From NCBI RefSeq assembly GCF_003344865.1, contig NZ_CP031165.1, forward strand, positions 4,779,910 through 4,843,909: a stretch of 64,000 nucleotides of DNA, read 5' to 3'. This DNA is from Euzebya pacifica (lineage in GTDB: Bacteria; Actinomycetota; Nitriliruptoria; Euzebyales; Euzebyaceae). Positions within the stretch are counted from its first letter, which is position 1, and each line of letters opens with the position of its first letter. Below are positions 57,477 through 64,000 of the stretch, piece after piece. Both the position numbers and the translations under genes were made by a program. The notes beneath the pieces were generated by a model. That model saw only the letters and a program-made list of their open reading frames with translations. It was not told the origin of the DNA and ran no database searches.

Positions 57477-58862
57477 CTAGCCGCCGGCGCCGTACTCGCC
57501 GTCGATGTCGCCGGTGTACTCCTCGAACGGCTTGGCCGGCTCCATGAAGTCGCCGTTCCACTCGAAGACCGCCGCACACAGCGACTGGTTGCCGCTGGTC
57601 CAGTCGACCTCACAGGTCAGGCCGCCGGTGTCGAAGGGCGCCGAGGTCAGCGCGGCGTTCATCGTCTCCCAGCTGAGCTCGCCGGCGTCGGCCGCCGCGC
57701 GCTCCATGGCCTCGGCTGCGATCAGGACCTCGTGCCAGCCGTCGGCGAAGTTCGTCTCGATCGCCGCGTCCTCCCACTCGGTGCCGGCCACGAAGTCACG
57801 GATGGTCGCGCACATCTCGCAGTCGTCCATGGGGGACAGGAAGGAGTGGGCGCCAGCCAGCAGCTCGGCCGCTTCCGGCGGACCCTCCTGGAAGATGGTC
57901 GCACCGACCAGGCCGTGGATACCGACCATGGGCACGTCGGTGAGGCCCTGGGTGACCATCTCGCTGATCATGCCGAGGCCGGTTTCCGGCGCGCCGTGGA
58001 AGGCGACGTAGTTGAGGTCGTCGTTGTTGCGCATCTGGGCCAGCTGGGTGACGACACCGGTGTAGTCAGGCGCACCGATGTTGATGGTCATCGCACCCAG
58101 GTAGTTGCCGCCCTGCTCCTCCAGCGTCTGCTCGATGTAGGCGTTCCACTCCGCACCCGAGGGGACCTCGAGGTGGACCACGGCGACGTTGGCGTCCTCG
58201 ATGGAGCCGACCTTCTCCGCGATGTAGGCGACCGCCACGTCGGCCTCGTCACCGTAGTGGGCGAGGTTGTTGTAGACGTTGGGGACCTCCAGCTGGGCGT
58301 CCACCGTCTGCGGCGGGCTGATCAGCGGGATGCCGGTGCTGGCGAACTGGGGCAGCAGCGATACGCAGTTGCCGCACTGGATGATGGACAGCACGGGGTT
58401 GTCGGAGGTGATGGCGGCGAAGTTGGTCGCCATCGTCTCGGGGTTGTACTGGTCGTCCTGGACGGCCAGCTCGAGCTCGCGTCCGAGGACGCCGCCCTGC
58501 TCGTTGAGGTAGGCCACGGCGGCTTCCGCACCCTCCAGGTTGAAGCCCTGTGCGGCGGCGGTGGGACCGGTCACGTCGCCGAGCCAGCCGATCCGGATCG
58601 TGTCGCTGTCGACACCGAAGTCCGGCGCATCGGGTACCGAGCCGGCGTCGCCGCCGTCCGCGGCGTCATCGCCGCTGTCGTCCGTGGCGTCGTCGCCCTC
58701 GTCCGCGGCATCATCAGCGTCGGCTTCGGTCGCGTCCGACGTCTCCTCGGTGGTGTCGCCGGCGTCCGTGGACTCCTCACCACCTCCGTCATCGCTCGAG
58801 CTGCAACCAGCAGCCACGATGGCCAACAGCCCCACCAGCACTATCCAACGACGTGTACGCAT
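57477..58862 (-). CDS. Branched-chain-type ABC transporter substrate-binding lipoprotein (LivK-like)
   Basis: A 461-residue lipoprotein: signal MRTRRWIVLVGLLAIVAAGC with lipobox VAAGC, then a 60-residue acidic Asp/Glu/Thr-rich spacer, then a periplasmic-binding fold (IRIGWLGDVTGPTAAAQGFN; AVAYLNEQGGVLGRELELAV; GIPLISPPQTVD). It captures a ligand outside for the LivM/F/G system coded upstream. ATG 58862 has GGAG six bases upstream. A separate promoter region with two palindromes (58942, 59021) precedes it, so it can be controlled apart from the transporter genes. In such catabolic settings the ligand is often an aromatic or branched acid rather than an amino acid. Confidence 0.9.
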   Translation of the reverse strand: MRTRRWIVLVGLLAIVAAGCSSSDDGGGEESTDAGDTTEETSDATEADADDAADEGDDATDDSGDDAADGGDAGSVPDAPDFGVDSDTIRIGWLGDVTGPTAAAQGFNLEGAEAAVAYLNEQGGVLGRELELAVQDDQYNPETMATNFAAITSDNPVLSIIQCGNCVSLLPQFASTGIPLISPPQTVDAQLEVPNVYNNLAHYGDEADVAVAYIAEKVGSIEDANVAVVHLEVPSGAEWNAYIEQTLEEQGGNYLGAMTINIGAPDYTGVVTQLAQMRNNDDLNYVAFHGAPETGLGMISEMVTQGLTDVPMVGIHGLVGATIFQEGPPEAAELLAGAHSFLSPMDDCEMCATIRDFVAGTEWEDAAIETNFADGWHEVLIAAEAMERAAADAGELSWETMNAALTSAPFDTGGLTCEVDWTSGNQSLCAAVFEWNGDFMEPAKPFEEYTGDIDGEYGAGG

Positions 58863-58941
58863 CTTCGGCTCCAAACCCTTGCTTGTAGTGGAACGATGAA
58901 CCACTTCTTGACCGTGCCGACCGCCCTCGATTGCCGAGCGG

Positions 58942-58961
58942 CTTACCAACCGGTCAGTAAG
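58942..58961. promoter_or_regulatory. Near-perfect 20-bp palindrome CTTACCAACCGGTCAGTAAG
   Basis: Half-sites CTTACCAACC / GGTCAGTAAG differ at two pairs only. A related site is at 46762. It lies 80 bases upstream of the substrate-binding protein start. Confidence 0.6.
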
Positions 58962-59020
58962 CTACGAGGATCATAATAGGCCCCGGACTCGACCGTCAAC
59001 GGTTTCACGAGGCCAATTCA

Positions 59021-59034
59021 ACCGAATGTCAGGT
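59021..59034. promoter_or_regulatory. Operator-like palindrome ACCGAATGTCAGGT
   Basis: Third copy of the ACCRAAYRTTYGGT family, within the longer CAACC...GGTTG inverted repeat. It overlaps the last codons of the oxidase gene and lies in the promoter region of the substrate-binding protein gene. Confidence 0.45.
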
Positions 59035-60180
59035 TGACACCCCGGGAACGGCCAGATGTTGTCGCCCGAGGTTGGTCACCGACCGGACGCCCATCAGCGC
59101 GAGGGTCCGGTCGAGCTCGGCGCGGAGGATGTCCAGCACCCGCAGGACACCGGTGGCCCCGCCGGCACCGAGCCCCCAGACATAGGGACGCCCGACCGAC
59201 ACCGCGGCTGCGCCGAGCGCCAGCGCCTTGACGATGTCGGTCCCCCGGCGCACGCCCCCGTCGAGGATCACGTCGGCCCGCCCACCGACCGCATCGACGA
59301 CGGCGGGCAGCGCGTCGATCGCCCCGACCATGCCGTCCAGCTGGCGTCCGCCGTGGTTGGACACCACGATCCCGTCGACGCCGAGGTCGACGGCCCGCAC
59401 GGCGTCGTCGGGCGAGACCAACCCCTTGACCAGCAACGGCCCCTCCCACTCCTCGCGCAGCCAGGCCAGGTCCTCCCAGCTCTGCCCGGGGTCGGTCATC
59501 TCGCCGTTGATCCACTCGCCGAGCGACGTCGCCCCCGAGCCCTGGCCGAGCTCGGTGAAGTTGCCGAACGTCAGCGGCGGACCCGTCAGGTAGTCGCGCA
59601 CCCACGCCGGATGGCGGGCCGCGTCCAGCAGGTTCGGGAGGGTCGGCCGCGGCGGCAGGGTCATGCCGTTGCGCAGGTCGCGTTCGCGCTGGCCGACCAC
59701 GGGCACGTCGACGGTGAGCACGATGGCGGTGTAGCCCGCCGCGCGCGCTCGGCGCACCAGGTCGGCGACGACCTCTCGGTCCTTCCACAGGTACAGCTGG
59801 AACCACCGTGGGCCGTCGGTGACGACCTCCTCGATCGTGCAGGACGATCCGGTGCTGAGGGTGAACACGGTGCCGGCGGCCGCAGCTGCTCGGGCCGCGC
59901 CCACCTCCCCGTCGGCGTGGGCCAGCCGCAGCAGCCCGGCGGGCGAGAGCATCACGGGGAACGACAGGGGCTGGCCTACGACGGTGGTGGACAACGACCG
60001 GGTCCGGCTGCCGTCCAGCACCGTCGGACGCAGGGCCACGTCGGCGAATCCGCTGCGGTTGGCCCGGACCGTCGACTCGTCCTCGGCGCCACCGTCGATG
60101 AAGTCCGCCACCATGCGGGGCATGCGCCGGTGGGCTGCCCGGCGCATCTCCTCCACCGTCCTGATCGTGCTGACCCTCAT
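59029..60180 (-). CDS. FMN-dependent alpha-hydroxy-acid oxidase/dehydrogenase
   Basis: A 383-residue TIM-barrel flavoenzyme of the lactate/glycolate/mandelate oxidase family. Key regions are PVMLSPAGLLRLAHADGEVG, QLYLWKDREVVADLVRRARA, ILTV as VLTVDVPVVGQRERDLRNGM, catalytic His-Arg in SNHGGRQLDGMVGAIDALP, and DGGVRRGTDIVKALALGA. It turns a 2-hydroxy acid into a 2-keto acid. It is the last gene of the Liv-type transporter operon, 34 bases after the AMP-binding protein. ATG 60180 has GAGG seven bases upstream. Substrate may be the imported hydroxy acid (inference). Confidence 0.9.
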   Translation of the reverse strand: MRVSTIRTVEEMRRAAHRRMPRMVADFIDGGAEDESTVRANRSGFADVALRPTVLDGSRTRSLSTTVVGQPLSFPVMLSPAGLLRLAHADGEVGAARAAAAAGTVFTLSTGSSCTIEEVVTDGPRWFQLYLWKDREVVADLVRRARAAGYTAIVLTVDVPVVGQRERDLRNGMTLPPRPTLPNLLDAARHPAWVRDYLTGPPLTFGNFTELGQGSGATSLGEWINGEMTDPGQSWEDLAWLREEWEGPLLVKGLVSPDDAVRAVDLGVDGIVVSNHGGRQLDGMVGAIDALPAVVDAVGGRADVILDGGVRRGTDIVKALALGAAAVSVGRPYVWGLGAGGATGVLRVLDILRAELDRTLALMGVRSVTNLGRQHLAVPGVST

Positions 60181-60214
60181 GCCGTCGCCTCGAGGGCGTC
60201 GTTGGTGCGGGGCC

Positions 60215-61972
60215 TCACTTCAGGGCGCGTGCTGCGGCGTCGGTGGGCGTGTCGACCCGAGCGCCAGTCGGCACGACCTCGGCGGCGAGCACCGCGTCCC
60301 AGACCGGCTTCTCGGTGCCGGTCAGGGTGCCGTCGGCCACCGACAGCGGCGCGGCCAGCACGCGGACGTCGTCGAGCTGGATGTCCAGCCGGGCGGCGGC
60401 CGTGTCGACGGCGCGGCGCAGCAGTTCCTGGGTCTCGGGCAGGCCGAACAGCGACTTGGCGGTGGTGAACCGCAGCCCCTTGGCGTTGGCCCACCGCGAC
60501 AGGGTCGACTGGGTGGGCTCGACGACCGCGACGACGAAGCCGTCCTCGACGGCAACCACGGCCTCGCGGATGTAGGGAGAGGAGCGAAGCCGAGCCGCGA
60601 CCTGCTGAGCCGTGACCGACCCACCGCCGCTGGTCGGTACCTCGTCGCCGACCCGTCCCGTGACGACGAACCCGTCGTCCACGGACTCCGCGGAGTCGCC
60701 GGTGCGCAGCCAGCCGTCGGTTGTGGCGTCATCGCTGACCGACGGCCCACGCAGGACGAGCTCGCTGTGTTCGACGCCGGCCTCGATTCCCGGAACCGGC
60801 GTCATGGCGGTCTCCCATCCCACGGTCCCGGCCGTGGTCGCCATCGCGAACCCGCCGACCTCGGCCATGGAGTAGGCACGCCGCAGCGTCACGCCGAGCG
60901 CGGAGTAGAAGGCGACCGCCTCGGGCGAGATCGGGGTGCCGCTCACCAGCAGCCAGCGAACCTGGTCCAGCCCGAGCTTGCCCAGGACGTGCCGGCCGAC
61001 GAGTGCCCGGGACAGCCCCGAGGGCGACGGGGCGCGGCCTTCCTCCACCGCCTGGCGGAGCCGCTTGTTCCAGGACTTCAGCACCAGCCCTTTCAGGCCA
61101 GTGGTGGACTGCATCCGCAGCCGGACGTTGGTTGCCAGCTCCTCGGCGAACCGGGGGGTGATGTGCAGGTAGGTCGGTGCGATCTCGACCATCGCCTGCC
61201 CCACGCTCGCCCGCGACTCGGGCAGCACCAGGGTCGCGCCGGAGAGCAGCGCCGGGTAGATCGTTGCGCCCCGTTCGACGGGGTCGGACAGGGGACGGAA
61301 GGACATCACCCGGTCGCCGGGCCCCATGTCGAAGGCCTCGATGGTGGCGCTTGCGGCCGCCGCGAGGTTGACGTGGCTGAGCAGCACCGAGGTCGGTTCC
61401 TCGAAGGTGCCGGACGTGGACGTGCCAACCGCGATGGCGTTCGGGTCCAGGTCGGCAGCGAGCGCCGTCATCGCGGTGCTCGGCTCCGGCACCGACGTGG
61501 CATCCACCGTCGGGAAGGGCGCCAGGACCGTCGAGGCGTACTCCTGCACGCCGGCGGGGTCCAGGTAGTACACGCGCCGCAGCTCCGGCAGCGCTCCCTC
61601 GTCGAGCAGCTCGAGGATCCCGTCGGCGGCGGCCTGCCCCTGGACGACGGCGACCACCGGTACGGCATCCCCCAGCTGCTGGCGAACGCGAGGAATCGGC
61701 GTGTTGGAGGGCACCCCGACGACCCGGGCGCCGATCAGCTGCAGGGCCAGGTCGATGATGACCCGGTCCTCGTGGGGCGCGAGCACCAGGGCGACGACGT
61801 CGTCTCGCTCGACCCCGTGCTCGCGGAGCGCGTTGGCGGTCGCGACCACGCGGGCGACGAGCGCCCTGGAGGTGGTCGCGGTCCACAGGCCGAACCGCTT
61901 CTGCAGCACGGCCACGGAGTCGGGGTTGGTGGCCGCACGTGCGGCCAACGGGGTCCAGATGGTCTCGAACAT
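60215..61972 (-). CDS. Degenerate adenylate-forming (acyl-CoA synthetase-like) protein
   Basis: A 585-residue protein with the AMP-binding fold and long-chain acyl-CoA synthetase layout. The phosphate loop is VGTSTSGTFEEPTSVLLSH in place of YTSGTTGxPKGVMLSH, so the lysine of that loop is missing. The A5 motif is SMAEVGGF, A7 is LRTGDSAES and the C-terminal lysine region is LTGTEKPVWDAV. Activity may be altered or lost, or it uses a different acid. Its ATG overlaps the LivG stop (TGATG), so it is tightly tied to the transporter. Ligases fused to Liv operons often activate the imported acid. Confidence 0.85.
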   Translation of the reverse strand: MFETIWTPLAARAATNPDSVAVLQKRFGLWTATTSRALVARVVATANALREHGVERDDVVALVLAPHEDRVIIDLALQLIGARVVGVPSNTPIPRVRQQLGDAVPVVAVVQGQAAADGILELLDEGALPELRRVYYLDPAGVQEYASTVLAPFPTVDATSVPEPSTAMTALAADLDPNAIAVGTSTSGTFEEPTSVLLSHVNLAAAASATIEAFDMGPGDRVMSFRPLSDPVERGATIYPALLSGATLVLPESRASVGQAMVEIAPTYLHITPRFAEELATNVRLRMQSTTGLKGLVLKSWNKRLRQAVEEGRAPSPSGLSRALVGRHVLGKLGLDQVRWLLVSGTPISPEAVAFYSALGVTLRRAYSMAEVGGFAMATTAGTVGWETAMTPVPGIEAGVEHSELVLRGPSVSDDATTDGWLRTGDSAESVDDGFVVTGRVGDEVPTSGGGSVTAQQVAARLRSSPYIREAVVAVEDGFVVAVVEPTQSTLSRWANAKGLRFTTAKSLFGLPETQELLRRAVDTAAARLDIQLDDVRVLAAPLSVADGTLTGTEKPVWDAVLAAEVVPTGARVDTPTDAAARALK

Positions 61973-62802
61973 CACTCGGCTCCCAGGTAGGCCTCGACGA
62001 CGGCGGGGGTCTGCTGGACCTCCGCCGGTGTGCCCAGCGCGATCGGCTCGCCGAAGTTCAGGGCGAGCACGCGGTCCGCGATGCTCATCACGACGGCCAT
62101 GTCGTGCTCGATCAGCAGCACGGTGACGTCCAGCTCGGCCCGGATCTCGTAGATGAAGCGGACGACATCCAGCTTCTCCTCCACCGTCATGCCGGCCATG
62201 GGCTCGTCGAGCAGCAGCAGGTCGGGCTCCATGGCCAGCACGCGGCCCAGCTCGATCCGCTTCTGCAGGCCGTAGGGCAGGTCGCCGACGGGCTCGAAGC
62301 GCAGGTGCGAGATCTCCAGCAGGTCCATGACCCGTTCGACGGCGGCACGCGCCTCGACCTCCTCCTTCACGGCCCGGCGGGTGCGGAACCCCGAGGCGAA
62401 GACCCCACCACGCTGGTGGATGTAGCGCCCCAGCATCATGTTGTCGAGCAGCGACAGCTGGGGGAACAGGCCGAGGTTCTGGAAGGTCCGCGACAGGCCC
62501 ATGCGCACGACCTGGTGGGGCTTGCGGCCCAGCAGGCTGTGGGTGGTCCCGCCGGCGTCGGTGTAGTCCACGACCGCGCCCGGGTTGGGTTGGTAGACGC
62601 CGGTGATGGCGTTGACCAGCGAGGTCTTGCCGGCGCCGTTGGGGCCGATGAGGGCGAACAGCTCGCCGCGCTGGACCTGGGCGGTCACCCCGTTGCAGGC
62701 CTTCAGCCCGCCGAACTGCACGGTGACGTCGCTGAGGGTCAGGATGGGGGCGGACTGGGTGGCGGGGGTGTCGGTCATGATCTGGGTGGCGGGGGCGCTC
62801 AC
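61972..62802 (-). CDS. livG: Branched-chain-type ABC transporter ATP-binding protein (LivG-like)
   Basis: A 276-residue ATPase: Walker A in LIGPNGAGKTSLVNAITGVY, LivG-type signature LPYGLQKRIELGRVLAMEPD, Walker B LLLLDEPMAGMT, and the switch His in VLLIEHDMAVVMSIADRVL. It energises import together with LivF. Starts and stops overlap the genes on each side (GTGA with LivF, TGATG with the AMP-binding gene). The RTFQNLGLFPQLSLLDNMML Q-loop region is typical of LivG. Confidence 0.92.
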   Translation of the reverse strand: MSAPATQIMTDTPATQSAPILTLSDVTVQFGGLKACNGVTAQVQRGELFALIGPNGAGKTSLVNAITGVYQPNPGAVVDYTDAGGTTHSLLGRKPHQVVRMGLSRTFQNLGLFPQLSLLDNMMLGRYIHQRGGVFASGFRTRRAVKEEVEARAAVERVMDLLEISHLRFEPVGDLPYGLQKRIELGRVLAMEPDLLLLDEPMAGMTVEEKLDVVRFIYEIRAELDVTVLLIEHDMAVVMSIADRVLALNFGEPIALGTPAEVQQTPAVVEAYLGAE

Positions 62803-63608
62803 GAAGCCCTCCCGGTGTAGCGGGCGACGACAGCCTCGTAGGCGTCCTTGGCATCTCCGGCGCCGCCCAGGTAGTACTCCTGCACGTAGCCGTCCTCTCG
62901 CAGGTCCTTGCTGGTCCCCTCGACCACGACCCGTCCGGTCTCCATCACGTAGCCGTACTTGCTGTGGGCGAGGGCGACGCGGGCGTTCTGCTCGATGGCG
63001 AGCACCCCCATCCCCTCCTCCTCGTTGAGCTGGCTGAGCAGGTCGAACAGGTCCCGCACGATCATGGGGGCCAGTCCCAGCGACAGCTCGTCGCAGATCA
63101 GCAGGCTCGGCTTGGCCATCAGCGCGCGGCCGACGGCGATCATCTGCTGTTCCCCGCCGGAGAGATATCCCGCACGATCGCTGCGGCGGGACACGAGCTG
63201 CGGGAACAGCTCGAACATCTTCTCCAGGTCGGCGTCGATCCCGTCGCCGTCGCTGCGGCTCGCTGCACCGACCAGCAGGTTCTCCTCCACCGTCAGGCGG
63301 GGGAACAACATGCGTCCCTCCGGCACCTGGCAGACACCGGCACGCACGACCTTGCGGGCGCCCGCAGCCTCGATGGGTTGCCCGTCGAGGGTGATGCTGC
63401 CTTGGCTGACGTTGCCGTCGTGCACGAAGAGCAGGTTGGTGATGGCCCGGACGAGGGTGGTCTTGCCGGCACCGTTGGCACCGAGGACGGACACGAATCC
63501 GCCCGGCGGGACCTGCATCGACACGCCGTCGAGCGCGATGACGCTGCCGGCGTAGTCCACCGCCAGCCCCTGGACCACCAGTCCTTCGTTCAGCTGCTGT
63601 ACGGCCAC
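62799..63608 (-). CDS. livF: Branched-chain-type ABC transporter ATP-binding protein (LivF-like)
   Basis: A 269-residue ATPase with Walker A SVLGANGAGKTTLVRAITNL, signature YLSGGEQQMIAVGRALMAKP and Walker B LLICDELSLGLAPMIVRDLF. The ending YGYVMETGRVVVEGTSKDLR is LivF-like. GTG 63608 overlaps the end of LivM by 19 bases; an in-frame GTG at 63638 would lengthen the N-terminus. It precedes LivG with a GTGA overlap. Confidence 0.9.
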   Translation of the reverse strand: MAVQQLNEGLVVQGLAVDYAGSVIALDGVSMQVPPGGFVSVLGANGAGKTTLVRAITNLLFVHDGNVSQGSITLDGQPIEAAGARKVVRAGVCQVPEGRMLFPRLTVEENLLVGAASRSDGDGIDADLEKMFELFPQLVSRRSDRAGYLSGGEQQMIAVGRALMAKPSLLICDELSLGLAPMIVRDLFDLLSQLNEEEGMGVLAIEQNARVALAHSKYGYVMETGRVVVEGTSKDLREDGYVQEYYLGGAGDAKDAYEAVVARYTGRAS

Positions 63609-64000
63609 GAGCTCACGTATCCCTTCATGGACTTCCACACGCCGACCAGGCCCGTGGGGCGGGCGACCAGCACGATGACGATCAGGACACCGAAGATCGC
63701 CAGGTTCGTTTCGTTGGCGTAGTCCTGCAGGAACTCCACCGAGCGGATGCCGGGGACCTCGGCCCGGATCCAGTCGAACAGCACCGGCGCCATGTAGTAG
63801 AAGAACGCGCCGAACACCGCGCCTTGGAACGACGAGATCCCGCCGACGATGATCATGATGGCGTAGAAGAGCACCAGCTCGAAGGGGAACGAGTCCTCGC
63901 CGCGGGCGCCGATGTAGTAGGCACCGAGGGCACCGGTGAGGGAGGCGAAGGCCGAGGACAGGGCGAACGCCGTCAGCTTGGTGCGGGTGACGTTGATGCC
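63590..64000 (-). CDS. livM: Branched-chain-type ABC transporter permease (LivM-like), 5' end beyond window
   Basis: The last 136 codons of a LivM-type permease. The reverse strand reads from the edge GINVTRTKLTAFALSSAFAS LTGALGAYYIGARGEDSFPF ELVLFYAIMIIVGGISSFQG and on to a last membrane helix and the stop at 63590. The segment after residue 30 here (GGISSFQGAVFGAFFYYMAP) is the conserved permease loop with GG...G.. motif. An internal ATG gives a shorter frame, but clear family sequence continues upstream to base 64000, so the true start lies outside. The partner LivH is not in the window. Confidence 0.88.
   Translation of the reverse strand, partial: GINVTRTKLTAFALSSAFASLTGALGAYYIGARGEDSFPFELVLFYAIMIIVGGISSFQGAVFGAFFYYMAPVLFDWIRAEVPGIRSVEFLQDYANETNLAIFGVLIVIVLVARPTGLVGVWKSMKGYVSSWPYSS

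Noticed and set aside
1-64000. tRNA, rRNA, riboswitch or replication origin
   Set aside because: No cloverleaf-like sequence, ribosomal RNA stretch, FMN-type leader at ribA or DnaA-box cluster was noticed; short RNAs cannot be excluded by eye.

Overview
The window is high-GC bacterial DNA. About two thirds of the genes are catabolic (acyl-CoA dehydrogenases, enoyl-CoA hydratases, CoA ligases, thiolases, short-chain dehydrogenases), and nearly every transcription unit has its own regulator. Two secreted proteins carry cell-wall-binding type 2 (PF04122-like) repeats. GTG starts and GTGA/ATGA stop-start overlaps are frequent. This points to an actinobacterium, perhaps a marine Nitriliruptoria/Euzebya-like lineage; that placement is inference from gene content. 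No rRNA, tRNA, CRISPR array, transposase or integrase was seen.

Layout. 1-4.3 kb: a cut PucR/CdaR-type regulator, a flavin monooxygenase with a Baeyer-Villiger fingerprint, an AraC-DinB fusion and a RibD/DHFR-like reductase. 4.3-5.8 kb: a catalase whose natural 5' end carries an in-frame stop. 5.9-14 kb: an SDR, a P450, an NTF2-fold protein, a two-domain protein of unknown family, a CoA ligase, a BadI/MenB-like hydratase, an acyl-CoA dehydrogenase and a second SDR. 14-16.3 kb: an accessory-looking block (a PD-(D/E)XK-like protein and a membrane-anchored protein) bounded by two diverged 84-bp copies of the SDR 3' end. 16.3-32 kb: a secreted protein joining cell-wall-binding repeats to bulb-lectin repeats, an MFS exporter with a divergent XRE-cupin regulator, a thiolase/hydratase pair, a frameshifted PepSY protein, a second cell-wall-binding protein with a propeller-like end, a GGDEF-EAL protein, and a stretch of gene remnants.

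32-48.5 kb: three beta-oxidation-type units. The first (36968 down to 32083) is a translationally coupled operon: two-domain unknown protein, DUF35 protein, CoA ligase, Ltp2-like thiolase and 3-hydroxyacyl-CoA dehydrogenase. The others hold a FadR-like GntR regulator, a TetR regulator, a biotin-dependent carboxyltransferase, a FadJ-like bifunctional enzyme, acyl-CoA dehydrogenases and a KstD-like flavoprotein. 48.5-57.4 kb: two ketopantoate-reductase-like proteins divergent from an aldolase / broken CMD-like gene / ThDP enzyme / cytosolic PhnD-like cluster, then MarR with ribA and a VOC protein, then three 50-bp hairpin repeats. 57.4-64 kb: a branched-chain-type (Liv) ABC transporter operon that includes an alpha-hydroxy-acid oxidase and a degenerate adenylate-forming enzyme.

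Together the genes suggest uptake and stepwise degradation of branched, cyclic or steroid/terpenoid-like carboxylic acids: oxygenation (P450, BVMO), CoA activation, ring dehydrogenation (KstD-like), beta-oxidation and retro-aldol cleavage (Ltp2-like plus DUF35). No substrate can be fixed from sequence alone. Main points for a second look: the paired unknown two-domain proteins, three families of recurring palindromes in catabolic promoters, and three genes with clear single lesions (catalase, PepSY, CMD-like).
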